Part shown: positions 15,422-23,450 of the stretch, in pieces
Layout: each line of letters starts with the position of its first letter
Numbering within the stretch: position 1 is the first letter of the stretch
Source: Thermoleophilales bacterium
Lineage (GTDB): Bacteria; Actinomycetota; Thermoleophilia; Solirubrobacterales; 70-9
Reading direction: 5' to 3'
DNA length: 64,000 nt
Assembly (NCBI GenBank): GCA_020636895.1
Contig: JACJWZ010000002.1
Location: 806,001-870,000 of the forward strand
Program-made: the position numbers and the translations under genes
Notes under the pieces: model-generated
The model's database searches: none
What the model saw: only the letters and a program-made list of their open reading frames with translations
Told to the model about the DNA's origin: nothing

Positions 15422-16123
15422 GTGGTCTCGCGGACGGTGCGCCTCTCTCTCCTGACGTTGCTCTGCGGGGGCGCGCTGCTGATCGCCGGGTGCGGGGATT
15501 CCCAGGGCGATGGCGACTCGACTGCGCCGTCCGGCGGCGAGGGGACGGCTGCGGCCGGCGAGACGACCGCGGGCGCCCCGGGTGATGCGGGCGATCCGGG
15601 CGATCCGGGCGACTCCCCCGGCGACGAGCGACCCGACCGCGAGGGCGTGGGCGGCGGCTCGGGGAGGCCGACCGACGCCGAGCGTGAGGCGGTGGGCGAG
15701 CGGGCCCAAGCCGCCTACCGCGACTACATCGACGCGATCAACGCGCGCGACGGCGCCACGCTCTGCGACCTCCTCTCCCCCGCCTCCGTCCGGAAGCTGA
15801 AGCCGCCGGTCGAGCGCAGCTCCTGCGCGGCCACGCTCCGGGCCTCGATCGGCTACAGCGATCCGCGCGGCCTCCCGGTCTGGAAGCGCACGCTCCTCAA
15901 CGGGATCGACGGCACGCAGGTCGCCGCCAGCCTCGCCTCCGCGCGGATCACCGCCGCGATCGTCACCGAGTTCGCCGACCGCGACGAGCCCTCGGTGGAG
16001 AGCGACATCGCCTACCTCAAGCGGGTGGGCGGCAGGTGGCGGCTGGCGAAGCCGTCGGGAGCCATCTACCGAGCAATCGGGGTGGAGCCGCCGCCGGACG
16101 TAATCGTCCCGCCGCGGGGCTGA
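15422..16123 (+). CDS. Lipoprotein with NTF2-like C-terminal domain (233 aa)
   Basis: An N-terminal lipoprotein signal (LSLLTLLCGGALLIAGC) has its lipobox Cys at about residue 26. A Gly/Asp/Pro-rich linker with GDPGDPGDSPGD follows to about residue 85. The C-terminal 145 residues (AYRDYIDAINARDGATLCDLL ... GGRWRLAKPSG) look like the DUF4878/SnoaL-type NTF2 fold found in exported actinobacterial proteins. It is anchored outside the membrane and its function is unknown. GTG 15422 fits the promoter and signal peptide. The coding-like frame upstream to 15077 is antisense to transketolase and was discarded. Confidence 0.75.
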   Translation: MVSRTVRLSLLTLLCGGALLIAGCGDSQGDGDSTAPSGGEGTAAAGETTAGAPGDAGDPGDPGDSPGDERPDREGVGGGSGRPTDAEREAVGERAQAAYRDYIDAINARDGATLCDLLSPASVRKLKPPVERSSCAATLRASIGYSDPRGLPVWKRTLLNGIDGTQVAASLASARITAAIVTEFADRDEPSVESDIAYLKRVGGRWRLAKPSGAIYRAIGVEPPPDVIVPPRG

Positions 16124-16136
16124 GCGCGGATCAGAC

Positions 16137-16187
16137 CACCGAGTGGCTCAACCTGGCGGTCAGCCCGCCGGGTTAGACCACTCGGTG
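16137..16187. terminator. Nested hairpin CACCGAGTGG ... CCACTCGGTG
   Basis: A 10-bp perfect outer stem encloses a second 10-bp stem (AACCTGGCGG/CCGCCGGGTT with one G-T). It lies between convergent genes, 14 nt after the lipoprotein stop, so it can end transcription both ways. It is one of three related elements (see 27554 and 60611). The 16124-16269 gap has no gene. Confidence 0.7.
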
Positions 16188-16269
16188 ACCTTTGCGGGGG
16201 TTGAGTCAGCGACGGTGGAGTGACGCTGCGCAGCGCCGCTGCTCACGGGCGATCGGGGGCGACGACGTC

Positions 16270-17685
16270 TCAGCGGTTGACGCTCACCAACGTCCCGTGG
16301 CCGCCGCGGGCGACCCTCGTCACGTAGACCCTGTCGGGAGTGAGCGCCGTCGTCCACAGCGTCGGCGGTGCCTTGCGCTGGCGGTAGACGGTGTTGCCGA
16401 GGCCACGGCCCCCGAGGCGCCGGACGCGGATGGTCTGGCGCTTGCGCGTCGTCGCCACGTAGGCGACCTTGCCGCCGGAGAGCGAGGGGCCGGTGATCGC
16501 AACCGACTTCGAGGAGATCAGCCGGCGCTTCGCCCTGACCCCCTTTCCGGTGAGCTTGGCGCGGACGAGCGAGTTCCGCGACTTCTTGCCGAGAGCCCAG
16601 ACGACGGTGCTGCCGTCGACGGCGGGGCGCGAGAGCTGGGCCGGTGACTTCGCGCTCGCGACAAAGACCGGGGAGCCGGAGCCGTCGGTGCGGCGGGCGC
16701 TGAGGACATCACGCTTCCCCTCGCGATGGCGGCTGACGACCCAGCGGTTGCCGACGGCGAGCGCGTCGACGCCCGAGGCGGGCAGCGAGGCGACCTTTTC
16801 GAGGCCATGGAGCTCGAGGACGGCGATCTCGGAGCCGCGGGCGACCGCGACGTAGCGACCGCCGACCGCGGCTTCGCTCCCGTGGAGATCGACCCGGCCC
16901 GACGGGGTGCGCAGCAGCACCTGCCCGTCCTTGCCCTCGTAGACGAGCGCCGGACCCGAGACCGAGGGGTCGGAGCCGGGGTTCGCCTCCTTGCGGGCCG
17001 CGCTTGCCGAGGCGGCGCTCCCGATCAAGAGCGCGGAGACGAGCAGCAGGGTGATCGCGTCGCCGGCGCGGGCGCCGCGCAGGAGGCCCGGGCGCATCGC
17101 CATCGCCTCGCAGGCGCGCTCGCCCGAGCGGCGGTCGGCCAGCGGCGCGAGGACGACGATCGGCAACGCCCGCCCGATCCCGAAGGCCACGCCGACGACC
17201 AGGCCCGCCTGCACGTCACCGAGCGCGAGGGAGATGCCCATCAGGGCCCAGACGCCGTAGGAGAGGACGAAGGTGGTGAAGCCGAGGCCGAGGAGGACGC
17301 CGTAGCCGGCGGCGGCGAGAGGCATCGGCATGATCCGTCGCCACGCGATCGGGAGCTGGCGGCGCACCTGCGGGACGATCGGCGTCCCCCGCGCCTCGGC
17401 GACCGCCGCGGCGACGGCGAGCGCAGCCGCGACCACGTACGCGATGGTCCCTCCCGCACCGCCGACCGCCTCGCCGAGCAGCGCCAGCAGGCCGAAGGTG
17501 ATCGCGCCGCCGAGCACGGCGAAGGGAGCGAAGGTCGCGCAGGCGGCGATCGTCGTCCGCATACCGCCGGTGTGGCCCGTCGGGCCGATCGTCTCGATCA
17601 TCGAGAAGCCGCAGGGGGACCACGTCCCGGTGCCGCCGACGAGCAACCCGGCGAGCGCGAGCGCGATCAGCAGCGCCTCAGACAT
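16270..17685 (-). CDS. CcdA/DsbD-like membrane domain fused to beta-propeller-like domain (471 aa)
   Basis: Residues 1-240 hold about six hydrophobic helices in the DsbD/CcdA manner, with Pro-Cys at GTWSPCGFSM in helix 1. A linker (PGSDPSVSGP) leads to an extracytoplasmic domain (about 245-471) of short repeats such as GPALVYEG, GGRYVAVARGSEIAVLEL and GNRWVVSR, which look like propeller blades. In methylamine dehydrogenase operons MauF is a polytopic membrane protein and MauB, the heavy chain, is a propeller; this could be a one-gene counterpart of both. That assignment is inference from context: it follows the MauA-like gene by 69 nt. Confidence 0.65.
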   Translation of the reverse strand: MSEALLIALALAGLLVGGTGTWSPCGFSMIETIGPTGHTGGMRTTIAACATFAPFAVLGGAITFGLLALLGEAVGGAGGTIAYVVAAALAVAAAVAEARGTPIVPQVRRQLPIAWRRIMPMPLAAAGYGVLLGLGFTTFVLSYGVWALMGISLALGDVQAGLVVGVAFGIGRALPIVVLAPLADRRSGERACEAMAMRPGLLRGARAGDAITLLLVSALLIGSAASASAARKEANPGSDPSVSGPALVYEGKDGQVLLRTPSGRVDLHGSEAAVGGRYVAVARGSEIAVLELHGLEKVASLPASGVDALAVGNRWVVSRHREGKRDVLSARRTDGSGSPVFVASAKSPAQLSRPAVDGSTVVWALGKKSRNSLVRAKLTGKGVRAKRRLISSKSVAITGPSLSGGKVAYVATTRKRQTIRVRRLGGRGLGNTVYRQRKAPPTLWTTALTPDRVYVTRVARGGHGTLVSVNR

Positions 17686-17754
17686 GGCGGCGGCCCGGAG
17701 CTAGCGAGCGATGCGACCGCGGCCGCCGATGCCGCGGCGCTTGCACGCGGCCCC

Positions 17755-18441
17755 TCAGCACGGCACGTTCGTGTCGAAGTACATGACGCAGAAGACCTTG
17801 CGGCCGTGGTAGCAGTAGCCCTCCAGGGCGGCGTCGCCGTTGATCCGCTTGTTGTTCTGGGAGCAGCAGTCGACGAGCTTGCGCACCTGCCCGCCGCAGC
17901 AGCGGTACCAGCCGCCGTCGACGTGGGTCTTGAAGCCGAACTCGCGGGCGACGCCCTCCTGGCAGACCTTCGTCCGCGGTCCGGGCGGCAGCGGTCGGCC
18001 GTCGGGGTCGGTCAGGGCCTTGCCGTCGGAGTCGACGGGCTCGCCCTTGCCGTTGACCCGCCGGCCGAGGTTGTCTATGGGCTTGCCCGAGTGGGGCTCG
18101 AGCGGGAAGCCGGCGCGGTCGATCCGCGGCAGCGAGGGACCGAGCGGGTGCGGGCAGGAGTCGGTCGTGTAGATGTGGCCGCAGAAGTGGTAGCCGTCCG
18201 CCTCCCCGGGCTGGACGAGCTTGGCGACCGCGCCTCCTGCCGTGACCGCGGCCATCCCCTTGCCGACCCGCGCGAGGAAGCCGCGGCGGGAGGTGTTCGA
18301 GGCGATGCCCTCGAGGGCGCGGGCGATTCGGCCGCGCTGAGGCCCCGGCTCGCGCACCCCGGCCTCGGGCTCGGCCGGCCGCGCCCCGCCGACGCCATCG
18401 ATATCGGTGTCGGGCGCCGACCCCCGCTGCTCCTCAGACAC
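17755..18441 (-). CDS. Methylamine dehydrogenase light chain-like protein with Tat signal (228 aa)
   Basis: The N-terminus carries a twin-arginine signal (SRRGFLARVG, residues 51-60) and a short hydrophobic stretch, so it is exported folded. The mature part has ten Cys (87, 96, 160, 181, 182, 192, 193, 210, 218, 228), matching the disulfide-rich light chain of methylamine dehydrogenase in style, with CCGG and DCCSQ motifs. The family cofactor TTQ needs two Trp; here the only Trp is Trp178, so TTQ cannot form. By eye Tyr209 falls where the second Trp (before a Cys) would be. It may carry another Trp-derived cofactor, or be redox-inactive. Its start overlaps the MauE-like gene by 8 nt. The family call rests on pattern and neighbours. 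Confidence 0.65.
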   Translation of the reverse strand: MSEEQRGSAPDTDIDGVGGARPAEPEAGVREPGPQRGRIARALEGIASNTSRRGFLARVGKGMAAVTAGGAVAKLVQPGEADGYHFCGHIYTTDSCPHPLGPSLPRIDRAGFPLEPHSGKPIDNLGRRVNGKGEPVDSDGKALTDPDGRPLPPGPRTKVCQEGVAREFGFKTHVDGGWYRCCGGQVRKLVDCCSQNNKRINGDAALEGYCYHGRKVFCVMYFDTNVPC

Positions 18442-19333
18442 CGAGTGCCTCCACCCGCCGCCGCTCGGCGCCGCGGCGCTCGGCCGTCGCGAGGATGCTC
18501 TCGAGCTGGGCGAGGTTGTTGAAGGTGCCCTTGGCGCCGACGGTCCCGCCGCGGTCGAGCGCCACCGCGTAGGGAGCGCCGGGGATCGCGAGCTCCTCCC
18601 AGAGCGCGGACTCCGTTCCCTCGGGGAAGACCTCGACCGCGAGGGCGGGCTCGCGCCGCAGCGAGTCGACCGCGGGCTCCAGCGCCCGGCAGACGTGGCA
18701 GCCCTCGGAGGTGAAGACGGCGAGGGCGAGCTCGTTGCGGGGCTCGAAGCTGAAGCGCTCGACGAGCGCGCTGCGCCCGCCGACCTCGGGGCCCTCGTGG
18801 GCGATCTCGAGCGCGGCCTCCGGGCCGAGGCGGAGTCGCAGCATCCCGACCTCGCGGGCGAGGGCGAGGACGGCGAGTGCGAGCCCCGCGCAGGCGAGCA
18901 GGGCGACGGCGAGGCCGAGGGCGAGCCACCCGTCGGTGGAGAGGGAGAGGGACTCCGGCAGCGACGGCACCGCCGCGAAGGCCGCGGCGAGCACGACGTT
19001 GCGCGCGATTGCCCCCCACCCCACCCTGGAGTCGCCGCCGAAGCAGCCGCAGGGCTCCCCGGCCTTGCCGCGCAGCATCTCGCCGCCGAGTGTGAGCGCG
19101 AAGAGCGCCATCAGCAGGGCCGCGCCGTAGGCGGCGTCATCACTTCCGAGCGCGACTCCGACGGCGAGCGCGAGCTCAGCCGCGACGACGAACGCGAAGG
19201 CGATCCTCCGCGTCAGCGGCGTCCGGAACCCGTGGGTGGCCATCGCCGCGGTGGCCTGCCGCGGTCGCGCGAGCTTCGCCCCGGCGGCGGCAACCAGCAC
19301 CCCCGCCAGGATCAGCCGTACGAGCAGCTCCAC
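18434..19333 (-). CDS. MauE-MauD-like fusion: four-helix membrane domain plus thioredoxin-like domain (299 aa)
   Basis: The N-terminal 130 residues form the MauE/DoxX-like four-helix bundle with its hallmark GEPCGCFGG. A fifth helix follows at about 146-168, then a periplasmic-side thioredoxin-like domain (about 190-290) with the redox motif CHVC in FTSEGCHVCRALEP and the cis-Pro region GAPYAVALD. In methylamine dehydrogenase operons MauE and the disulfide-handling MauD are separate proteins needed to mature the Cys-rich light chain; here both functions seem to be in one chain. GTG 19333 has TAGCTT 6 nt upstream. It overlaps the MauA-like gene by 8 nt. Confidence 0.75.
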   Translation of the reverse strand: MELLVRLILAGVLVAAAGAKLARPRQATAAMATHGFRTPLTRRIAFAFVVAAELALAVGVALGSDDAAYGAALLMALFALTLGGEMLRGKAGEPCGCFGGDSRVGWGAIARNVVLAAAFAAVPSLPESLSLSTDGWLALGLAVALLACAGLALAVLALAREVGMLRLRLGPEAALEIAHEGPEVGGRSALVERFSFEPRNELALAVFTSEGCHVCRALEPAVDSLRREPALAVEVFPEGTESALWEELAIPGAPYAVALDRGGTVGAKGTFNNLAQLESILATAERRGAERRRVEALGV

Positions 19334-19339
19334 GGGCGC

Positions 19340-19345
19340 AAGCTA
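19340..19345 (-). promoter_or_regulatory. -10 box TAGCTT for the Mau-like cluster
   Basis: TAGCTT on the minus strand ends 6 nt before GTG 19333, so the cluster can be read separately from nadA, which ends at 19393. Confidence 0.5.
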
Positions 19346-19392
19346 GCAAGGGCGCTGGAGGCCACGGCGCAGCCGCGTCTGGCATCGACTCC

Positions 19393-20430
19393 CTACCCGA
19401 TCGCCACCATGCGCTCGATCGGGATCCGCGCCTTCTCGGCGATCTCCGGCGGGACCTTGACCTCGCCGGTCATGTCGCGGAGGCAGTCGCGGAGCTTCGG
19501 CAGCGTGATCATCTTCATGTACTTGCAGAAGGCCATCCGGTTGGCGGCGATCAGGTGCGCTTGCGGGGCGGCTTTCTCGAGCGGGTAGAGCATCCCGGTC
19601 TCGGTGGCGACGATGAAGGAGCCGGTCGGGTTCTGCTCGACGTAGCTGAGCATCCCCGAGGTCGAGAGCATGTGGACGCCCTCGCCGGAGATGTCGCCGG
19701 CGGCGACGTACTCCATCGCCTGCGTCGAGCAGCCGCACTCGGGGTGGATCAGGAACTCGGCCTCGGGGTGCTCGGCGCGCATCTCGGTGATGTCGTCGGG
19801 CCGGATCCCGGCGTGGACGTGGCACTCGCCGTCCCAGACGTGGAAGCGGGCGCGGCGCTCGGGATCCTCGACCAACCCGGTCTCGCGCTCCACGAACGCG
19901 CCGAGCCACATGTCGGGCCCGAAGAGGATCTCCGTCTCCGCGCCGTGCTCCTCCCAGATGTGCTCGACGACCTTGACGGCGTTCGAGGAGGTGCAGCAGT
20001 AGTCGGTGAGCGCCTTCACCTCGGCCGAGGTGTTGACGTACATGACGACGAGCGCGCCGGGATGCTCGTCCTTCCACGCCTGCAGCTGCGGCGCGGTGAT
20101 CGAGTCGGCGAGCGAGCAGCCGGCGTCGAGATCAGGGATCAGGACGGTCTTCTCCGGCGAGAGGACCGATGCGGTTTCGGCCATGAAGTGGACGCCGCAG
20201 AAGGCGATCACCGAGGAGTCGGTCGCGGCGGCGGCGCGGGAGAGGCCGAGCGAGTCGCCGACGTAGTCGGCGAGGTCCTGCAGCTCAGGAAGCTCGTAGT
20301 TGTGGGCGAGGATGACGGCGTCGCGCTCCTTGGCGAGCTCGCGCACCTCCGCCGACATCGCCTTGATCTCCTCGGGGGTCAGCTCAGGCCCCTGAGCGGG
20401 TGGCGCCTGGATCGTTGGAAGCTCCTGCAT
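19393..20430 (-). CDS. nadA: Quinolinate synthase
   Basis: NadA condenses iminoaspartate with dihydroxyacetone phosphate to quinolinate in de novo NAD synthesis, using a [4Fe-4S] cluster. Motifs visible are ILAHNYELPELQDLADYVGDS, the first Cys in AFCGVHFMAETA, the second in YCCTSSNA and the third in HPECGCST. The 345-residue length fits. ATG 20430 has AGGAGGT upstream. nadC is 5 kb away on the same strand, but nadB is not in the window. The 160-bp region upstream (20431-20590) holds no gene. Confidence 0.96.
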   Translation of the reverse strand: MQELPTIQAPPAQGPELTPEEIKAMSAEVRELAKERDAVILAHNYELPELQDLADYVGDSLGLSRAAAATDSSVIAFCGVHFMAETASVLSPEKTVLIPDLDAGCSLADSITAPQLQAWKDEHPGALVVMYVNTSAEVKALTDYCCTSSNAVKVVEHIWEEHGAETEILFGPDMWLGAFVERETGLVEDPERRARFHVWDGECHVHAGIRPDDITEMRAEHPEAEFLIHPECGCSTQAMEYVAAGDISGEGVHMLSTSGMLSYVEQNPTGSFIVATETGMLYPLEKAAPQAHLIAANRMAFCKYMKMITLPKLRDCLRDMTGEVKVPPEIAEKARIPIERMVAIG

Positions 20431-20590
20431 GGGTACCTCCTACCCACCCCTGCGGGCGGTGGAATCCGTGATGTTCGCCAGCCGGGCTTCGGACGGGCGA
20501 ATGACTCAGCCGAGTGTAGCCGGAACGACCGCCGGCCTAGGGCCGGACGAGGCGCTGGGCCGCGCCTTCAGGCCGGCCCGGAGGATGGGA

Positions 20591-23437
20591 TCAGCCCGGG
20601 GCGACGCGGCGGACGCTCTCGCACCCCTTCTGCTTGTCGCGCCTGTCGAGCACCGCCTTGTCGTGCTTGCCCTTGCCGCAGGTGACCTTGTCGCGGAAGC
20701 CGTCGGAGGCGTTGATCGTGTCGTTGCCGGGGCCGCCGTCGATCTGATCCTTGCCGTCGCCGCCGTCGATGGTGTCGTTGCCGGCGTCGCCGGCGAGCTT
20801 GTCGTTGCCGGAGCCACCTTTGATGTCGTCGCGGCCGCGGCCGCCTATCAGCTTGTCGCGGCCATCACCGCCGTCGAGGCAGTCGTTCGCGTCGAAGGAC
20901 TCGGCGTGGTCGTTGCCCGCGCCGGCGAGGATCGTGTCGCTCTCGTTGCTTCCGTAGAGGAGCTCGTTGCCGGCGCCGCCGATGTAGACCCGCGCGCAGC
21001 TTCCGCCGGTCAGCGTCGAGCGCTCGCAGCCCACGTACGTGTCGGAGGGGTCGGCGGCGGTCACGGTGTCGTCGCCGGGGCCGCAGTCGATCGTCTCGGC
21101 GTTGCCGTCCGCGGCGTCGATCCTGTCGTCACCCGAGCCCGCCAGGAAGGTGTCCACCTCGCCGCCGCCGACGAGGGAGTCATCCCCGTCGCCCGCGTCG
21201 AGGACGTCGGCGCCGCCGCCGCCGTTGATCCCGTCGTTGCCCGCGCCGGAGTCGATGGTGTCGTCGCCGGGGCCGCCGTCGATCGTGTCAGCACCGTCCT
21301 CGCCGTGCAGGCAGTCGGCGGCGCCGAGGCCGTTGATCCTGTCGTCGCCGGCGCGGCCGAAGAGCTCGTCGTCGGCGTCGCTGCCGTTGAGGTCGTCGGG
21401 CCCGGAGGTCCCGAAGCGCAGATGCGAGCAGTAGGAGCGGTTGAGCGTGATCCGCTCGCAGTCGTTGAAGTTGTCGTTTGGATCGGCGTCCAGGGTGTCG
21501 TCTCCGGGGCCGCAGTCGATCGTGTCGACCTCGCCGTCGATCGCCGCGATGGCGTCGTCGCCATCGCCGCCGGCCAGGTTGTCGCGACCCGGCCCGCCCG
21601 TGATCCGGTCGTTCGCGCCGCCGCCGCTGATGCTGTCGTCGCCGTCGCCGCCGTCCAGGCAGTCGTCCGCGCCGAGGCCGCTGATCACGTCGCCGCCACC
21701 GAGCCCCTCGATCTCGTCGCCGCCGACGGTCCCGATCAGCGTCTCCGGCGCCGAGGTGCCCGTCTTCAGGTTGGAGCAGGCGGCGAGCGTCACCTCGCAG
21801 TTGGTCACCACGTCGTCCGGATCGGCGTCGATGGCGTCGGTGCCGGGCCCGCAGTCGATCGTGTCGACCTCGCCGTCCAGCGCGGAGATCGCGTCGTCTC
21901 CGCCCCCGGCGTCGACCGTGTCGGCTCCCGGCCCCGGATCGATCCCGTCGCCCTCGGATCCACCGTCGATGTCGTCGTCCCCCGAGCCACCGGAGATCAG
22001 GTCCGAGCCGGATTCGCCGTTGAGGCAGTCGTCGTCGCCGAGCCCGCTGATGACGTCGTTGCCGCCGCGGCCGAACGCCTCGTCCTGGCCCTCCGTCCCG
22101 ATCAGGCTGTCGGAGCTGGACGTCCCGAAGAGCTGATGCGAACAGGTGGCGCGATCGATGTCGACGACCTCGCAGTTGCTGACCGCGTCGATCGTGTCCG
22201 CGAGGGCGTAGTCGGAGCCCGGACCGCAGTCGACGGTGTCGATCTCCCCGTCGCGTGAGGCGACGATGTCGCTGTCGTTGCCGCCGTTGACGGTGTCGTT
22301 GCCCGCCTTGCCGTCGAGCAGGTCGTTGCCGTCACCGCCGTTCAAGGTGTCGGGCCCGATGCCACCGTCGAGCGCATCGGCTCCGGCGTCGCCGTTGAGG
22401 ATGTCCGCGCCCTCCTCGCCGAACAGGCAGTCGCCGCCGGCGCCGGCGTTGACGGTGTCGGGGCCATCGCGCGCTTCGATCTGATCGCCGCCGGGAGTGC
22501 CGTTGATCGTCTCGCCGGCCGCCGTGCCGATGATCGGGTTCGAGCACGGGGTCGCCCCGAGGATCACCTCGCAGTTCGAGGAGATCGAGTCGGTGGCGTC
22601 GGCGCGAACGGTGTCGGTCCCCGACCCGCAGTCGATGGTGTCGACCTCGCCGTCGACCGCCTCGATGGTGTCGTTGCCGTCGCCGCCGAGCAGAGTGTCG
22701 GCGCCGGAGCCACCGGTCAGCGTGTCGTTGCCGTCCTCGCCCTCGATCGTGTCGAGTCCGGCGCCGCCGTCGAGATCGTCGTCGTCGCTGCCACCCCAGA
22801 GACGGTCGTTGCCGCTGCCCCCGTCGATCTCGTCGTCGCCGGGGTCGCCGTAGAGGGTGTCGTCGTCGGCGCCTCCGTCGATCGTGTCGGGCCCGCCCTC
22901 GCCGTGCACGTCATCGGTGCCGTCGCCACCGTCGAGCAGGTCGGCGCCGTTGTCGCCGCCGCCGAAGAGCTTGTCGTTGCCGGTGCCGCCGTAGACGTCG
23001 TCGTCACCCTCCATCCCGTTGGCGTAGTCGGTGTCGCTGCCGGCGTCGAGGTAGTCGTCGCCGCTGCCGCCGTAGATCGAGTCGACCCCGGGTCCGCCGA
23101 GGACCCGGTCCTCACCGCCGTCTCCGATCACGTAGTCGCCCGCATCGCCACCGTCGAGGTAGTCGTCGTCGGCGCCGCCCTGGAGGCTGTCGCCGCTGCT
23201 CTCGCCGTAGAGGCAGTCGTAGCCCCCGTTGCCGCGCAGGTTGTCGTCGCTGCCGCGCCCGTAGACCGCCTCGTTCAGCCCCGTCCCCTCGAAATCGTCG
23301 TGGCCGTCGGTGAGGATGTGGGTGACGTTGCAGAGGTTCGGCGGGTCCGGGGGCAGGGCGGCGGCCGGCGCGGCGAGGGCGAGCGAAGCGACGGCGATCA
23401 CCGTCGCAAGACGAATCAGGGAGCGCGACGGGCTCAT
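20591..23437 (-). CDS. Secreted RTX-like calcium-binding repeat protein (948 aa)
   Basis: A Sec signal peptide (residues 1-27, hydrophobic core VIAVASLALAAPAAA) leads into almost continuous nonapeptide repeats of GGxGxDxxx type. Examples are GGDGNDTIEAVDGEVDTID, LFGGGDNGAD and CLYGESSGDSLQGG. About six longer modules begin with CSN/CSH and contain a CDCG-like DTIDCGPG motif, each with a conserved Cys. Such repeats form calcium-loaded parallel beta-rolls. Classical type I secretion is unlikely because a Sec signal is present. No enzymatic domain is visible; the short basic tail KVTCGKGKHDKAVLDRRDKQKG ends the protein in shortened form (CGKGKHDKA). The start is 13 bp from the divergent fpg start. 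Confidence 0.88.
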   Translation of the reverse strand: MSPSRSLIRLATVIAVASLALAAPAAALPPDPPNLCNVTHILTDGHDDFEGTGLNEAVYGRGSDDNLRGNGGYDCLYGESSGDSLQGGADDDYLDGGDAGDYVIGDGGEDRVLGGPGVDSIYGGSGDDYLDAGSDTDYANGMEGDDDVYGGTGNDKLFGGGDNGADLLDGGDGTDDVHGEGGPDTIDGGADDDTLYGDPGDDEIDGGSGNDRLWGGSDDDDLDGGAGLDTIEGEDGNDTLTGGSGADTLLGGDGNDTIEAVDGEVDTIDCGSGTDTVRADATDSISSNCEVILGATPCSNPIIGTAAGETINGTPGGDQIEARDGPDTVNAGAGGDCLFGEEGADILNGDAGADALDGGIGPDTLNGGDGNDLLDGKAGNDTVNGGNDSDIVASRDGEIDTVDCGPGSDYALADTIDAVSNCEVVDIDRATCSHQLFGTSSSDSLIGTEGQDEAFGRGGNDVISGLGDDDCLNGESGSDLISGGSGDDDIDGGSEGDGIDPGPGADTVDAGGGDDAISALDGEVDTIDCGPGTDAIDADPDDVVTNCEVTLAACSNLKTGTSAPETLIGTVGGDEIEGLGGGDVISGLGADDCLDGGDGDDSISGGGANDRITGGPGRDNLAGGDGDDAIAAIDGEVDTIDCGPGDDTLDADPNDNFNDCERITLNRSYCSHLRFGTSGPDDLNGSDADDELFGRAGDDRINGLGAADCLHGEDGADTIDGGPGDDTIDSGAGNDGINGGGGADVLDAGDGDDSLVGGGEVDTFLAGSGDDRIDAADGNAETIDCGPGDDTVTAADPSDTYVGCERSTLTGGSCARVYIGGAGNELLYGSNESDTILAGAGNDHAESFDANDCLDGGDGRDKLIGGRGRDDIKGGSGNDKLAGDAGNDTIDGGDGKDQIDGGPGNDTINASDGFRDKVTCGKGKHDKAVLDRRDKQKGCESVRRVAPG

Positions 23438-23438
23438 C

Positions 23439-23444
23439 TACTCT
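23439..23444 (+). promoter_or_regulatory. -10 box TACTCT for fpg
   Basis: TACTCT ends 6 nt before GTG 23451 and begins 1 bp after the ATG of the divergent RTX gene. Confidence 0.5.
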
Positions 23445-23450
23445 GCTCGC

